A DNA stretch of 64,000 nt, taken from assembly GCF_033366695.1 (NCBI RefSeq), contig NZ_JAOBTQ010000001.1, positions 2,666,001 to 2,730,000 of the forward strand, written 5' to 3'. Shown here piece by piece: positions 14,771-23,634 of this stretch. Origin of the DNA: Streptomyces sp. SCL15-4. Lineage in GTDB: Bacteria; Actinomycetota; Actinomycetes; Streptomycetales; Streptomycetaceae. A program made the position numbers and the translations under genes. A model generated the notes under the pieces. It saw only the letters and a list, made by a program, of their open reading frames with translations, searched no databases and was not told where the DNA came from. The stretch's first letter is position 1. Every line of letters starts with the position of its first letter.

Positions 14771-14930
14771 TCGTCCCGGCGCCGGACATCGCGTACTCCT
14801 CGGGCCGACAGCCGACCCCGGCCACGATCACCAACCGGCCGTCGGTAGGCCCGGCGCGGCGATGTCCTCCGCCGGCCGCAGCGGGTCGTGCGGCGGGCCG
14901 AGCCGGGCGCTCCTGCCGTACGACACCGCC
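14771..14930 (-). pseudogene. luciferase-like monooxygenase relic, middle piece, inverted
   Basis: On the - strand one frame encodes LGPPHDPLRPAEDIA, and after a frameshift the next encodes TDGRLVIVAGVGCRPEEYAM. These match the consecutive luciferase-family motifs PLHDPLRLAEDIA and GR....GVGYRPEEYA that normally follow the EHHG region. The piece therefore continues the protein seen on the + strand at 14398-14568 but in opposite orientation. Together they suggest an old gene broken by a local inversion and indels. The rest of the 786-bp gap (14252-15037) holds nothing else I can recognise. Confidence 0.55.
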
Positions 14931-15007
14931 GCCCCGGTCCGGGCGGTGGGCCGGGACGGGGGCGGCGGACGGTTCGAGGAGAGGGGCAGCGGGGACTTGG
15001 CCCTTCT

Positions 15008-15037
15008 CCCCGAGTCTCGGGGGCCTCGCAACGAGGC
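15008..15037 (-). terminator. tandem hairpins after glcP
   Basis: GCCTCG/CGAGGC with a 3-nt loop starts one base after the glcP stop codon. It is followed directly by CCCCGAG/CTCGGGG with a 1-nt centre. Position and pairing fit a factor-independent terminator without a U-tract. Confidence 0.55.
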
Positions 15038-16456
15038 TCAGCCCATCTCCTCCAGGGACTTGCCCTTCGTCTCCTTGACGAACTTCAGGACGAACGGGAT
15101 GGAGAGCGCGGCGCAGACGGTGTAGATCACGTAGGTGCCGGAGAGGTTCCAGTCGGCCAGCGACGGGAAGCTCGCGGTGATGGCCCAGTTGGCGATCCAC
15201 TGCGCGGAGGCGGCGACACCGAGGGCGGCGGCGCGGATCTTGTTCGGGAACATCTCGCCGAGGAAGACCCAGACCACCACGCCCCAGGACAGCGCGAAGA
15301 AGAGGACGAACAGGTGCGCGGCGATCAGGGCGACCCAGCCCTGGGTGCTCGGCAGCTTGCCGTCGACCAGGTGGTAGCTGAACGCCCACGCCTCCAGCGC
15401 CAGGCCGACGACCATGCCGACCGAGCCGATGAGGGCGAGCGGCCTGCGGCCGATGCGGTCCACGAAGATCATCGCGATCACGGTGCCGACGATGTTGATG
15501 ATCGAGGTGGTGAAGGAGTAGAAGAACGAGTCCGACGGGTCGACGCCGACCGACTGCCACAGCGTCGAGGAGTAGTAGAACGCGACGTTGATGCCGACGA
15601 ACTGCTGGAAGACCGACAGGCCGATACCGACCCAGACGATCGGCTTGAAGAAGAAGGAGCCGCCGAGCAGGTCCTTGAAGGACGACTTGTGCTCGCTCTT
15701 CATCGCGTGCTCGATCTCGGCGACGCGGGCGTCCAGATCGATGTCCTTGCCCTCGACCTCGGCGAGGATCTCACGGGCGCGCTCGCGCTTGCCGGCGGAG
15801 ATCAGGAAGCGGGGGGACTCGGGGATCGCGAAGGACAGCATGCCGTAGAGGACGGCCGGGACGACCATGACGCCGAGCATGACCTGCCAGGCTTCCAAGC
15901 CCATCAGCTTGCCGCGCTGGTCGCCGCCGGCGGCGTTGAGCAGGCCCCAGTTGACCAGCTGGGAGACGGCGATGCCGACGACGATCGCGGCCTGCTGGAA
16001 GGAGCCGAGCCGGCCGCGGTAGGCGGGCGGGGCCACCTCGGCGATGTAGGCGGGGCCGATCACGGAGGCCATGCCGATGGCGAAGCCGCCGATGATCCGC
16101 CAGAAGGCCAGGTCCCACAGCGCGAACGGCAGCGCGGAGCCGACGGCGCTGATGGTGAAGAGGGCGGCGGCGATCTGCATGCAGCGGATGCGGCCGATGC
16201 GGTCGGCTATGCGGCCGGCGGTCGCGGCGCCGATGGCGCAGCCGATCAGCGCGATCGCGATGACCTGGGCGAGGGCGGCGGAGCCGATGTCGTAACGGTC
16301 CCGGATGGCCTCGACGGCGCCGTTGATCACGGAGCTGTCGTAGCCGAAGAGGAAGCCGCCCATGGCGGCAGCCGCCGCGATGAAGATGACGTGCCCGAGA
16401 TGTTCGGGGTGAGCCGTTCTGGCTCCTGACTGAGGTGCCTGCGCTGTGCTGGTCAC
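15038..16456 (-). CDS. glcP: glucose permease GlcP, MFS sugar porter
   Basis: Proton symporter of the sugar porter branch of the major facilitator superfamily; the Streptomyces homologue is the main glucose uptake system. The 472-residue product has twelve TM segments and the family signatures GFLFGYDSSVINGA, DRIGRI in loop 2-3, PAYIAEVAPPAYRGRL after TM4, PESPRFL after TM6, DRIGRRP in loop 8-9 and VFLGEMFPNKIR near TM11. The GTG start (VTSTAQAP) is set by GAGGAG 7 nt upstream. Upstream lies a LacI-type palindrome. It is monocistronic, followed by tandem hairpins. Confidence 0.9.
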   Translation of the reverse strand: MTSTAQAPQSGARTAHPEHLGHVIFIAAAAAMGGFLFGYDSSVINGAVEAIRDRYDIGSAALAQVIAIALIGCAIGAATAGRIADRIGRIRCMQIAAALFTISAVGSALPFALWDLAFWRIIGGFAIGMASVIGPAYIAEVAPPAYRGRLGSFQQAAIVVGIAVSQLVNWGLLNAAGGDQRGKLMGLEAWQVMLGVMVVPAVLYGMLSFAIPESPRFLISAGKRERAREILAEVEGKDIDLDARVAEIEHAMKSEHKSSFKDLLGGSFFFKPIVWVGIGLSVFQQFVGINVAFYYSSTLWQSVGVDPSDSFFYSFTTSIINIVGTVIAMIFVDRIGRRPLALIGSVGMVVGLALEAWAFSYHLVDGKLPSTQGWVALIAAHLFVLFFALSWGVVVWVFLGEMFPNKIRAAALGVAASAQWIANWAITASFPSLADWNLSGTYVIYTVCAALSIPFVLKFVKETKGKSLEEMG

Positions 16457-16557
16457 GGTGTAACTCCTCGGGCCACGGCAACGCTGCCGGGTGGGGGCGA
16501 GCCCTTCCAGGTCTCCAGTGGCGCACACGCGGGGGCCACTTACACCTGAAGGTAAAA

Positions 16558-16567
16558 GCAACGTTGC
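16558..16567. promoter_or_regulatory. LacI-type palindrome upstream of glcP
   Basis: The perfect palindrome GCAACGTTGC with the central CG typical of LacI/GalR-family operators lies 102 bp before the glcP start, in an A/T-enriched stretch (16540-16680). The regulator is unknown. The 250-bp gap holds no gene. Confidence 0.45.
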
Positions 16568-16706
16568 AGAGACTATGCCTTCAAGTTTCGAAGTCAATAC
16601 TTCAACGACTGTGAGTTTTCAGATATGCCTGACGATCTTGCGTTCAAGAACTGAACACCAGGCCGGTCGATCTTCCGGCGATCCCGCTAGTGGATCTTGA
16701 AAAGGG

Positions 16707-19700
16707 CTAGCGCAGCCGCTGGGAGATCACCTTGGAGACGCCGTCTCCTTGCATGGACACGCCGTAGAGCGCGTCGGCGACCTCCATCGTGCGCTTCTGG
16801 TGCGTGATCACGATCAGCTGCGAACTCTCCTGGAGCTCCCGCATGATCCCGATCAGCCGCTGGAGGTTGGTGTCGTCCAGCGCCGCCTCGACCTCGTCCA
16901 TGACGTAGAACGGGCTCGGCCGGGCCTTGAAGATCGACACCAGCAGCGCCACCGCGGTCAGCGAGCGCTCGCCGCCCGAGAGCAGGGAGAGCCGCTTGAC
17001 CTTCTTGCCCGGCGGACGCGCCTCCACGTCCACGCCCGTGGTGAGCATGTTGCCGGGGTCGGTCAGCACCAGACGGCCCTCGCCGCCGGGGAACAGCCGG
17101 CCGAAGACGCCCTCGAACTCCCGGGCGGTGTCCCGGTAGGCCTCGGTGAAGACCTGCTCGACGCGCTCGTCGACCTCCTTCACCACCTGGAGCAGGTCGG
17201 CGCGGGTCTTCTTCAGGTCCTCCAACTGCTCGCTGAGGAACTGGTGCCGCTCCTCCAGCGCGGCGAACTCCTCCAGCGCCAGCGGGTTGACCTTGCCCAG
17301 CTGCTGGTACGCCCGCTCGGCCGCCTTGAGCCGCTTCTCCTGCTCGGCACGGTCGAAGGGACGGGGCCGGTTGCGCGGGTGGCCGGGGTCCTCGGGGAGT
17401 CGTTCGCCGTCGGCGGGGGGCGAGGGCGGCACCGGCTGGTGCGGCCCGTACTCGGCCACCAGCCCCTCCGGTTCGACACCCAGTTCCTCCAGCGCCCTGG
17501 TCTCCAGCTGCTCGATGCGCAGCCGCTTCTCCGCTCCTAGTACCTCGCCCCGGTGTACTGAATCCGTCAACTTGTCAAGTTCCGCCTTGAGTTCGCGGCC
17601 GGCCGTGCGGGCGGCGGCCAGCTCGCCCTCGCCCCGGGTCTTGGCGGCCTCGGCGGCGGCGCGCTCCTGCTCGGCGCGGGCGAGGGACACCTCCACGTGC
17701 GCGAGCAGTTGCCGGGCGCCGGAGGCGACGGCGCCGGCCACGGCCGCCTCGTGGCGCAGCCGGTCCCGGCGCCGCTCGGCACGCGCGCGTGCCTCGCGTT
17801 CGGCGCGGGCCGCCCGCTCGAGCGCGTCGGCGCGTCCGGCGAGTCCCTTGACCCGCTCCTCGTGCGTACGGACCTGGAGGCGGGCCTCCATCTCGGTCTG
17901 CCGGGCGTTGGCGCCGTCGGCGGCGAGCCGGTCCCGGACGGAGGTGTCCGGTTCCTCCTCCACCGGTGCCTCCGCGGCCACGGCGAGCCGCTCGGCCAGT
18001 TCCTCGGCCTCCTGTACGGCCTTGTCCAGCGCCTCCTGCGCGCGGGCCGCCGCCGCGGCCGACCGCTCGGCCTCGCCGGCGGCGCCGCGGGCCTGGCCGG
18101 CCAGGCGGCCGAGCCGCTGGGCGACGGCCGACTTCTCCCGGTCGGCGGCGCGGCGCCGCTCGCCGAGTTCCTCCACGACGGCCGCGGCCCGCGCACGGTG
18201 CTCGGCCGCCGTGCGCTGCGCCTCGGCCAGCTGCCGGCAGCGGACCTCCAGCTCGGCAAGTTCGGCCGCGGCCTCGTCCACGGAGGCCTGGACCTCCAGC
18301 AGGCTCGGAGCACCGGCGGAGCCGCCGTGCGCGATGTGCGCGCCGAGGAGGTCGCCTTCGGCGGTGACGGCGGTCAGACCGGGGCGGGCGTGGATCAGGG
18401 TTTCGGCGTCGGCCAGGGTGTCCACGACCACGATGTCCCGCAGGAGGCGGCGGACGGCGGGCATGAGGTCGGCGGGGCCGTGGACGAGGGTGGCGGCGAA
18501 GAGGGGGGTGGCGGGGGGCCGGCTGTCCGCGGGTGCGGGGTGGCCGGGTGCGCCGGTGCGGGGTGCTTGGCCGGCGTCGTCGGCTGGTGCGTCGTCGTGG
18601 TGGCCCGCGCTCCTGTGGGGCGCTTCCTCCGGAGCGCCCGTCAGGAGGAGGGTGGCTCGGCCGGCGTCCTGTTTGCGGAGGAGGGTGAGGGCCTCGGCCG
18701 CTGCCGCGGGGGTGGTGACGGCGAGGGCGTCGGCCGCCGTGCCGAAGGCCGCCGCCAGAGGGATCTCGTAGCCCGGGGTGATCCTAAGGAGTTCCGCGGC
18801 CGGGCCGAGGATGCCGGTGAGGCGGTCCCGGGCGCCGAGCAGTGTCCCGGTGCCGTCCTTGCGGCGCAGGCCCAGCGCCAGCGCCTCGTGGCGGGCCCGG
18901 GTCGCCGCACGGGTGCGCTCGGCGGCGGTGAGGGCGTCGCGGGCCGCGCTCAGGGCGGCCTCCGCTTCGGCCAGCTCACGCTTGGCCGCCTCGTGCCGCC
19001 CGGCCAGGTCGGCGTCGCCCGCGTCCAGGCCGTCGACCTCCGCGCGCAGGGCCTCGTACTCCTCCTGCGCGCCCACCGCCCGCTCCTGCGCCTCGTCGCG
19101 GGCCGTGGTCAGCCGGTCGATCTCGGCCTGGGCGGAGGCGACGCGCGAGCGGGCCGCGCCCACCTGCCCGGACAGCCGGGCCAGCCCCTCGCGGCGGTCG
19201 GCGATGGCACGGGCGGCGTCCTTCAGCCGGCGCTCCTCCACGGCCAGCTCGTGCTCCAGCTCGGCGCGGTGGGCGACCGTGTCGTCCAGTGCCCGCCGGG
19301 CCGCCTCCAGGGCCGCCTCCAGCTCGGCCTCCTGCTCACGGACGCGGGCGGCTTCGCGCTCCAGGTCCTCGGGGTCGCGGCCGCGCCGCTCCTCGGGGGG
19401 CGCGGAGGTGGCGCTCTTGACCCGGGCGTCGGCCAGGGAGATCGTGCCGCGGACGCGTTCGGCGAGCTGCGACAGGTCGTACCAGGTCTGCTGGGCGCGC
19501 TGGAGGCGCGGAGTGAGCCGGCGCACCTCCTCTTCCAGCAGGGTCTCGCGGTGCAGGGCCTGCCTCAGCTCCCGCTCGGCGCTCTCCTTGCGTTCCTTCA
19601 GCGCCGCCTCGTCGGCGATCTCGGCCCGGAGCGCCGCACGCAGCTGTACGAGGTCGTCGGCGAGCAGCCGCAGCCGGGCGTCGCGCAGGTCGGCCTGGAT

Positions 19701-20351
19701 GACGGCGGCCCGGCGCGCCACCGCCGCCTGCCGGCCCAGGGGCTTGAGCTGGCGGCGCAGTTCGTCGGTGAGGTCCTGCACGCGCGCCAGGTTGGCCCGC
19801 ATCGCGTCCAGCTTGCGGAGCGCCTTCTCCTTGCGCTTGCGGTGCTTGAGGACCCCGGCCGCCTCCTCGATGAAGGCGCGGCGGCCCATGGGATCGGCGT
19901 GCAGGACGGAGTCCAGCTGGCCCTGGCCGACGATGACGTGCATCTCGCGGCCGATGCCGGAGTCGGAGAGGAGTTCCTGGATGTCCAGCAGGCGGCAGGT
20001 GTCGCCGTTGATCTGGTACTCGCTGCCGCCGTTGCGGAACATGGTCCGCGTGAGGGTGACCTCGGCGTACTCGATGGGCAGGGCCCCGTCGGAGTTGTCG
20101 ATGGTCAGGGAGACCTCGGCACGGCCGAGCGGCGGACGGCCGGTGGTGCCGGCGAAGATGACGTCCTCCATCTTGCCGCCGCGCAGCGACTTGGCGCCCT
20201 GCTCGCCCATGACCCAGCTGAGCGCGTCCACCACATTGGACTTGCCCGAGCCGTTCGGACCGACGACACACGTGATCCCCGGTTCGAAGCGGAGTGTGGT
20301 CGCGGAGGCGAACGACTTGAAGCCGCGCAGGGTCAGGGCCTTGAGGTGCAC
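16707..20351 (-). CDS. smc: chromosome segregation protein SMC
   Basis: Condensin ATPase that organises and segregates the chromosome with ScpA and ScpB. The 1214-residue product has Walker A GPNGSGKS (31-38), two long coiled coils (about 160-500 and 660-1000), a hinge (about 505-660), the signature LLSGGERSLTAVALLVSIF and Walker B FYVMDEVEAALDD near the C-terminus. The GTG start gives MHLKALTLRGFKSF, the standard N-terminus. Residues about 571-617 form an Ala/Pro/His-rich low-complexity insertion within the hinge. A conserved small protein gene and acylphosphatase lie upstream on the same strand. Confidence 0.96.
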   Translation of the reverse strand: MHLKALTLRGFKSFASATTLRFEPGITCVVGPNGSGKSNVVDALSWVMGEQGAKSLRGGKMEDVIFAGTTGRPPLGRAEVSLTIDNSDGALPIEYAEVTLTRTMFRNGGSEYQINGDTCRLLDIQELLSDSGIGREMHVIVGQGQLDSVLHADPMGRRAFIEEAAGVLKHRKRKEKALRKLDAMRANLARVQDLTDELRRQLKPLGRQAAVARRAAVIQADLRDARLRLLADDLVQLRAALRAEIADEAALKERKESAERELRQALHRETLLEEEVRRLTPRLQRAQQTWYDLSQLAERVRGTISLADARVKSATSAPPEERRGRDPEDLEREAARVREQEAELEAALEAARRALDDTVAHRAELEHELAVEERRLKDAARAIADRREGLARLSGQVGAARSRVASAQAEIDRLTTARDEAQERAVGAQEEYEALRAEVDGLDAGDADLAGRHEAAKRELAEAEAALSAARDALTAAERTRAATRARHEALALGLRRKDGTGTLLGARDRLTGILGPAAELLRITPGYEIPLAAAFGTAADALAVTTPAAAAEALTLLRKQDAGRATLLLTGAPEEAPHRSAGHHDDAPADDAGQAPRTGAPGHPAPADSRPPATPLFAATLVHGPADLMPAVRRLLRDIVVVDTLADAETLIHARPGLTAVTAEGDLLGAHIAHGGSAGAPSLLEVQASVDEAAAELAELEVRCRQLAEAQRTAAEHRARAAAVVEELGERRRAADREKSAVAQRLGRLAGQARGAAGEAERSAAAAARAQEALDKAVQEAEELAERLAVAAEAPVEEEPDTSVRDRLAADGANARQTEMEARLQVRTHEERVKGLAGRADALERAARAEREARARAERRRDRLRHEAAVAGAVASGARQLLAHVEVSLARAEQERAAAEAAKTRGEGELAAARTAGRELKAELDKLTDSVHRGEVLGAEKRLRIEQLETRALEELGVEPEGLVAEYGPHQPVPPSPPADGERLPEDPGHPRNRPRPFDRAEQEKRLKAAERAYQQLGKVNPLALEEFAALEERHQFLSEQLEDLKKTRADLLQVVKEVDERVEQVFTEAYRDTAREFEGVFGRLFPGGEGRLVLTDPGNMLTTGVDVEARPPGKKVKRLSLLSGGERSLTAVALLVSIFKARPSPFYVMDEVEAALDDTNLQRLIGIMRELQESSQLIVITHQKRTMEVADALYGVSMQGDGVSKVISQRLR

Positions 20352-20597
20352 GCCCCTGGACTCTACCCGCCGCGGCCGCCGGCCCGGCCCGCGAACCCTC
20401 GCCGCCGCGCGGTTTCGTCATCGGCCACGCAGGGCACACCAGACGTTAAGAAGGTGAAAGGATGCGGGGGAAAGAAGGAAGGGACGCCGAAGCGTCCCTT
20501 GCAATTCTGACGACTGGATCGCAGTCGCCGAATCAACTGAGCGGTTGATACGGGCAACCCGATCGTTGCGTCCGCTGTTGTGGAGCTGAGGCAGCGA

Positions 20598-20801
20598 TCA
20601 GGTGAGCGCAGGCTCCGCCTGGTGTGCGTCGATGCTCTCCATGATCCTCTCCTGAGAGGCGGCAGCCGCCAGCGCGTCGTTCTCCGCCTGGATCCGTACG
20701 ATCTCGGACTCCAGGTCCTGCACACGCTGCTGCAGCCGTCGCATCTCGGCGAGGAGTCGAGGGTCGGAGCCGCCGACGTAACCGAGAAGCGCCTTTGCCA
20801 T
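20598..20801 (-). CDS. small conserved coiled-coil protein, 67 aa
   Basis: I recognise this as a conserved small actinobacterial protein but know no function. It begins MAKALLGYVGGSDPRLLAEM and continues as one amphipathic helix with heptad-like RRLQQRVQDLESEIVRIQAEN, then an Ala-rich end. No signal peptide or membrane segment is seen. The ATG is preceded by GGAGGA at good distance, which supports translation. It lies 246 bp upstream of smc on the same strand; that gap contains no other gene and probably holds the smc promoter. A role linked to SMC would be pure guess. Confidence 0.72.
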   Translation of the reverse strand: MAKALLGYVGGSDPRLLAEMRRLQQRVQDLESEIVRIQAENDALAAAASQERIMESIDAHQAEPALT

Positions 20802-21181
20802 GATGGATGGTCCTCCACAATGAGTGACCGACCGATGCGGTTGGGTCGTGAGGGATTCGCACCCGTGGTGCTTGGCACATCCGGGTGTTGCTCTGCTGTT
20901 GTTCCATGCCAAACAGCTAAGGTGCGCGGGGCTTTCAGCGTCTCACCAAAAAGTTTGACGGTCAACACGATCACGCCCTGTATTGGAAGGCGAACCGGGT
21001 GCACGGCCGCGAACACAGCGGTGCTGCGACTCCTCCGGGGCCTTCAGGGCGTGGCGACCAGCAGTACCTGCGGAGCCTGCCATGCCACGCCCGTCTTGGC
21101 AACCACCAGGGCGTTTCCGCTTCCGGCGGGTGCCCGGGGCGGCCCGCCGGAGGCCGGCGCGGGAGGCGTGGCGGACCCCGA
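20802..21181. other. 380-bp intergenic region before the small coiled-coil gene
   Basis: No gene is supported here. The stretch about 20890-20990 is A/T-enriched and, on the - strand, contains TTGACC followed by a T-run, which may be part of a promoter for the small coiled-coil gene. I cannot define a matching -10. Confidence 0.35.
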
Positions 21182-21463
21182 TCAGCGGATGGCGAAGCCG
21201 TCGTAGCCGCCGCGCGGTGTGTCCCAGATCTCTGTCACACCGTCCACGCGTCCGGGCGTGTCGCTGCCCTGGAGCCAGTCCAGCAGCCCTTCGCAGCCCT
21301 CGCGCGGCCCCTCCGCGACCACCTGGACCCGGCCGTCGGCCAAATTGAGAGCAAAACCACTCAGCCCGCCGATCTCCAGTGCCCTGGCCCGCGTGAACCA
21401 GCGGAATCCCACGCCCTGCACGTGTCCGCGCACCCAGGCGACCAGTCGTACGTCCTCGCTCAT
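21182..21463 (-). CDS. acyP: acylphosphatase
   Basis: Small cytoplasmic enzyme that hydrolyses the carboxyl-phosphate bond of acyl phosphates. The length of 93 residues is normal. The signature [19 protein letters not shown] contains the catalytic arginine, and the second motif [20 protein letters not shown] supplies the catalytic asparagine. It starts at ATG ([11 protein letters not shown]). It lies upstream of the small coiled-coil gene and smc on the same strand but is separated by 380 bp, so it is probably transcribed on its own. Divergent from the CAP-domain gene. Confidence 0.93.
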   Translation of the reverse strand: MSEDVRLVAWVRGHVQGVGFRWFTRARALEIGGLSGFALNLADGRVQVVAEGPREGCEGLLDWLQGSDTPGRVDGVTEIWDTPRGGYDGFAIR

Positions 21464-21621
21464 GGGTGCAACCTAACCGGCCGGTGTCACCCGGGACACG
21501 CCCGCCCCGGCGACATCGGGTACCGTCCGGACCCGGTGAATCGTGGCCGAAACCCACTCGAAGGAGTGGAATGGGTCGGCCGTGCGTACGAGGAACGCGG
21601 ACGAGGAAGAGGGCAAGGATC

Positions 21622-22869
21622 ATGGGACGCCACCGACGCTCCGCCGCCGGAGGCGACGCCCCCCGGCACGCGCCCGCGCACTTCCCTTCCGGACAACGCC
21701 CGATACCCGGGGACATCGGGCCGTATCCGGACCCGGACGCCTACGCCGAGGCCACCGCGAAGGCACAGGCCTATCTGTTCGCGACGGACGAGAACCCGGC
21801 GCCGGCCGCCGGGAACGGTTCCGGCCACGAGGGCGGTTCCGGGGGCCGCGAGGGCGGCCCGGGAGCGGTCCGCGGCCGGTCGCGGTGGGTCAAGGCCGTA
21901 CGGCCGGTGCGCGCCGCCCTGCTCGGAGTGTCCGTCGCCGTCGTCCTCGGCACCATCGCGGTGACCACGGGCGCGGTGCCGGGGCTGGAGCACTACCGGC
22001 TCGGCGGCGGTACGCACACCACCGGCGGGGAACGGACGGGGCCCGTGGCCTCACCCGGCAACACGGCGAGCGAGCAGGGCGGCGCCTCGGGCAGCGCCGA
22101 CGCCGCTCCCCCGGCGGGTTCCGGCGAGGACGGCGGCAGGCGGACCGGCCGGGCACCGAGCGCGCCGGCCGGCACGTCCCCCTCCGGCTCCGCCTCCTCG
22201 TCCGCGTCCGTCTCGAAGCCACCGTCCGCCACGCCGTCCCCCTCGCGGACGGCCCCCGGGAAGCGGACGCCGAAGAGCGGTCCGGCCAGGACCCCGGCGA
22301 CCAGGCCGGCCGAGCCCGCCAAGCCGACCAAGCCGTCCAAGCCCGCCAAGCCCGCCAAGCCGTCCGCGTCCGCCACTCCGGCCAAGCCCGCGCCCGAGCC
22401 GAAGCCCACCGCGCCGGAGCCCACCGCGTCCCGTACGTCGGCCCCCGCCACCAAGGCCCCGGCCCCCTCCTCCACCGCCACGGTGGTGCGGGAGGCCGCC
22501 GTCGAGGCGGAGGTGCTGAAGCTGGTCAACGACGAGCGGGCGAAGGCCGGTCTCGGCGCGCTGGCGGCGAACTCCACGCTGACCGGGCTGGCCGAGGCGT
22601 TCAGTGACGACATGGCCGCGCGGGGCTTCTTCGCCCACACCGACCCCGACGGCCGGACGCCGTGGGACCGGGCCGCGCGGGCCGGGGTCGGCGGTCTCGG
22701 CGGTGAGAACATCGGCCGCGGCCAGGCGGACGCGGCGGCCGTGCTGGCGGCCTGGATGGACAGCCCCGAGCACCGCGCCAACATCCTGGACCCCGGCTTC
22801 ACGACCTTCGGCGCGGGCGTCCACCTCGGCCCGGGCGGCCCCTGGTGGACGCTGGAGTTCGGGTACTAG
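21622..22869 (+). CDS. CAP (SCP/PR1) domain extracytoplasmic protein
   Basis: A membrane-anchored or secreted protein of 415 residues. The cytoplasmic N-terminus (MGRHRRSAAGG) is followed by a TM anchor, AALLGVSVAVVLGTIAVTTG (about residues 94-113). A long Pro/Ala/Ser/Lys-rich linker with repeated KPAKP-type units follows, then a C-terminal CAP domain (about 290-415) with VLKLVNDERAKAGL, FFAHTDPDG, ENIGRG and a final HRANILDPGFTTFGAGV. The family is linked to wall-associated or spore coat-like roles, but activity is not known. The ATG is chosen over upstream in-frame codons because GRHRRSA is the usual start of these proteins. Confidence 0.85.
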   Translation: MGRHRRSAAGGDAPRHAPAHFPSGQRPIPGDIGPYPDPDAYAEATAKAQAYLFATDENPAPAAGNGSGHEGGSGGREGGPGAVRGRSRWVKAVRPVRAALLGVSVAVVLGTIAVTTGAVPGLEHYRLGGGTHTTGGERTGPVASPGNTASEQGGASGSADAAPPAGSGEDGGRRTGRAPSAPAGTSPSGSASSSASVSKPPSATPSPSRTAPGKRTPKSGPARTPATRPAEPAKPTKPSKPAKPAKPSASATPAKPAPEPKPTAPEPTASRTSAPATKAPAPSSTATVVREAAVEAEVLKLVNDERAKAGLGALAANSTLTGLAEAFSDDMAARGFFAHTDPDGRTPWDRAARAGVGGLGGENIGRGQADAAAVLAAWMDSPEHRANILDPGFTTFGAGVHLGPGGPWWTLEFGY

Positions 22870-22895
22870 ACGCCGCATCCGGCGACAGAGGGACG

Positions 22896-22925
22896 GCGGC
22901 GGCGCGGCCGGCCTTACGCCGCCGC
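22896..22925. terminator. GC-rich hairpin between convergent genes
   Basis: Arms GCGGCGGCG and CGCCGCCGC (9 bp) enclose a 12-nt loop that contains the stop codon of the flavodoxin-like gene. It lies 26 bp after the CAP gene, so it can serve as a terminator for the rightward transcript. Confidence 0.5.
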
Positions 22926-23498
22926 GCGCCCCACGGCGAAGACCTTCGCCGTCTCCGCCACCCGGCGGCCCAGGTGCTCGGCGGTGGCGATGTCGGCCTT
23001 GTGGACGCCCTCGGGGCCCTGGTCGTTGTCGGACTGGGCCGCGGCTCCGGCGAAGAAGCCGAGGCGGTTGAGGTCGTTCTCGGAGGCGGTGCTGCTGTTC
23101 CAGCCGGGAAGCAGGCCGAGGCTGACCCAGTGCATGCCGTGCTGGGCGGCGAGCGTCTGGAAGAACTGAAGGGTGTGCAGCTTGTCGCCGCTCTTGGACG
23201 CGGAGTTGGTGAAGCCGGCCGCCAGCTTGTCCTGCCAGACCCGGCCGAACCAGCGCTGGGAGGTGGTCTCGGCGAAGACGTGGAACGCGCCGGAGGCGGT
23301 GCCCATGTAGGTGGGCGAACCGAAGACGATCGCGTCGGAGCGGTCCAGCGTCTCCCACTGGGCGTCGGTGATCTCGTCCACCTTGATCAGGTGCGCCTCG
23401 GCGCCCGCGTCGGCGGCACCGGCGCGGACGGCCTCGGCGAGGACGGCGGTGTGGCCGAAGCCGGAGTGGTAGGCGATGGACACCACGGGCGTGGTCAT
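22914..23498 (-). CDS. flavodoxin-family NAD(P)H-dependent oxidoreductase (WrbA-like)
   Basis: Probable FMN-binding quinone or nitro reductase of 194 residues with a flavodoxin fold: N-terminal strand and phosphate loop VSIAYHSGFGHTAVLAEAV, VDEITDAQWETLDRSDAIVFGSPTYMGTA for isoalloxazine binding, and the family helix KLAAGFTNSASKSGDK with the aromatic GLLPGW region. It starts at ATG (MTTPVV). It is divergent from an HxlR regulator that carries the N-terminal cysteine of redox-sensing members, and an inverted repeat lies between them, so induction by quinones or electrophiles is likely. Confidence 0.85.
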   Translation of the reverse strand: MTTPVVSIAYHSGFGHTAVLAEAVRAGAADAGAEAHLIKVDEITDAQWETLDRSDAIVFGSPTYMGTASGAFHVFAETTSQRWFGRVWQDKLAAGFTNSASKSGDKLHTLQFFQTLAAQHGMHWVSLGLLPGWNSSTASENDLNRLGFFAGAAAQSDNDQGPEGVHKADIATAEHLGRRVAETAKVFAVGRAAA

Positions 23499-23576
23499 GA
23501 GGACTCCCTGGAAAAGGTGGCGGAAAACGGGCGGCTCGACGTGAGAGCGGCTCGTGAACGGTAACCAAAGGAAAGT

Positions 23577-23593
23577 ACTAACCACGAGTTAGT
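23577..23593. promoter_or_regulatory. inverted repeat, probable HxlR operator
   Basis: ACTAAC, 5 nt, GTTAGT is a perfect 6-bp inverted repeat in the 136-bp gap between the divergent flavodoxin-like and hxlR genes. The location and size suit the winged-helix dimer encoded next to it. Confidence 0.6.
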
Positions 23594-23634
23594 GCAACCT
23601 GGTGGTAAGCGCTGCACGGGCGTACTCTTGGGGT

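Noticed and set aside
14331..15125. 264-codon + strand frame in the permease-glcP gap as an intact gene
   Set aside because: It reads the monooxygenase relic out of frame and runs into the 3' end of glcP; no ribosome site or coherent domain.
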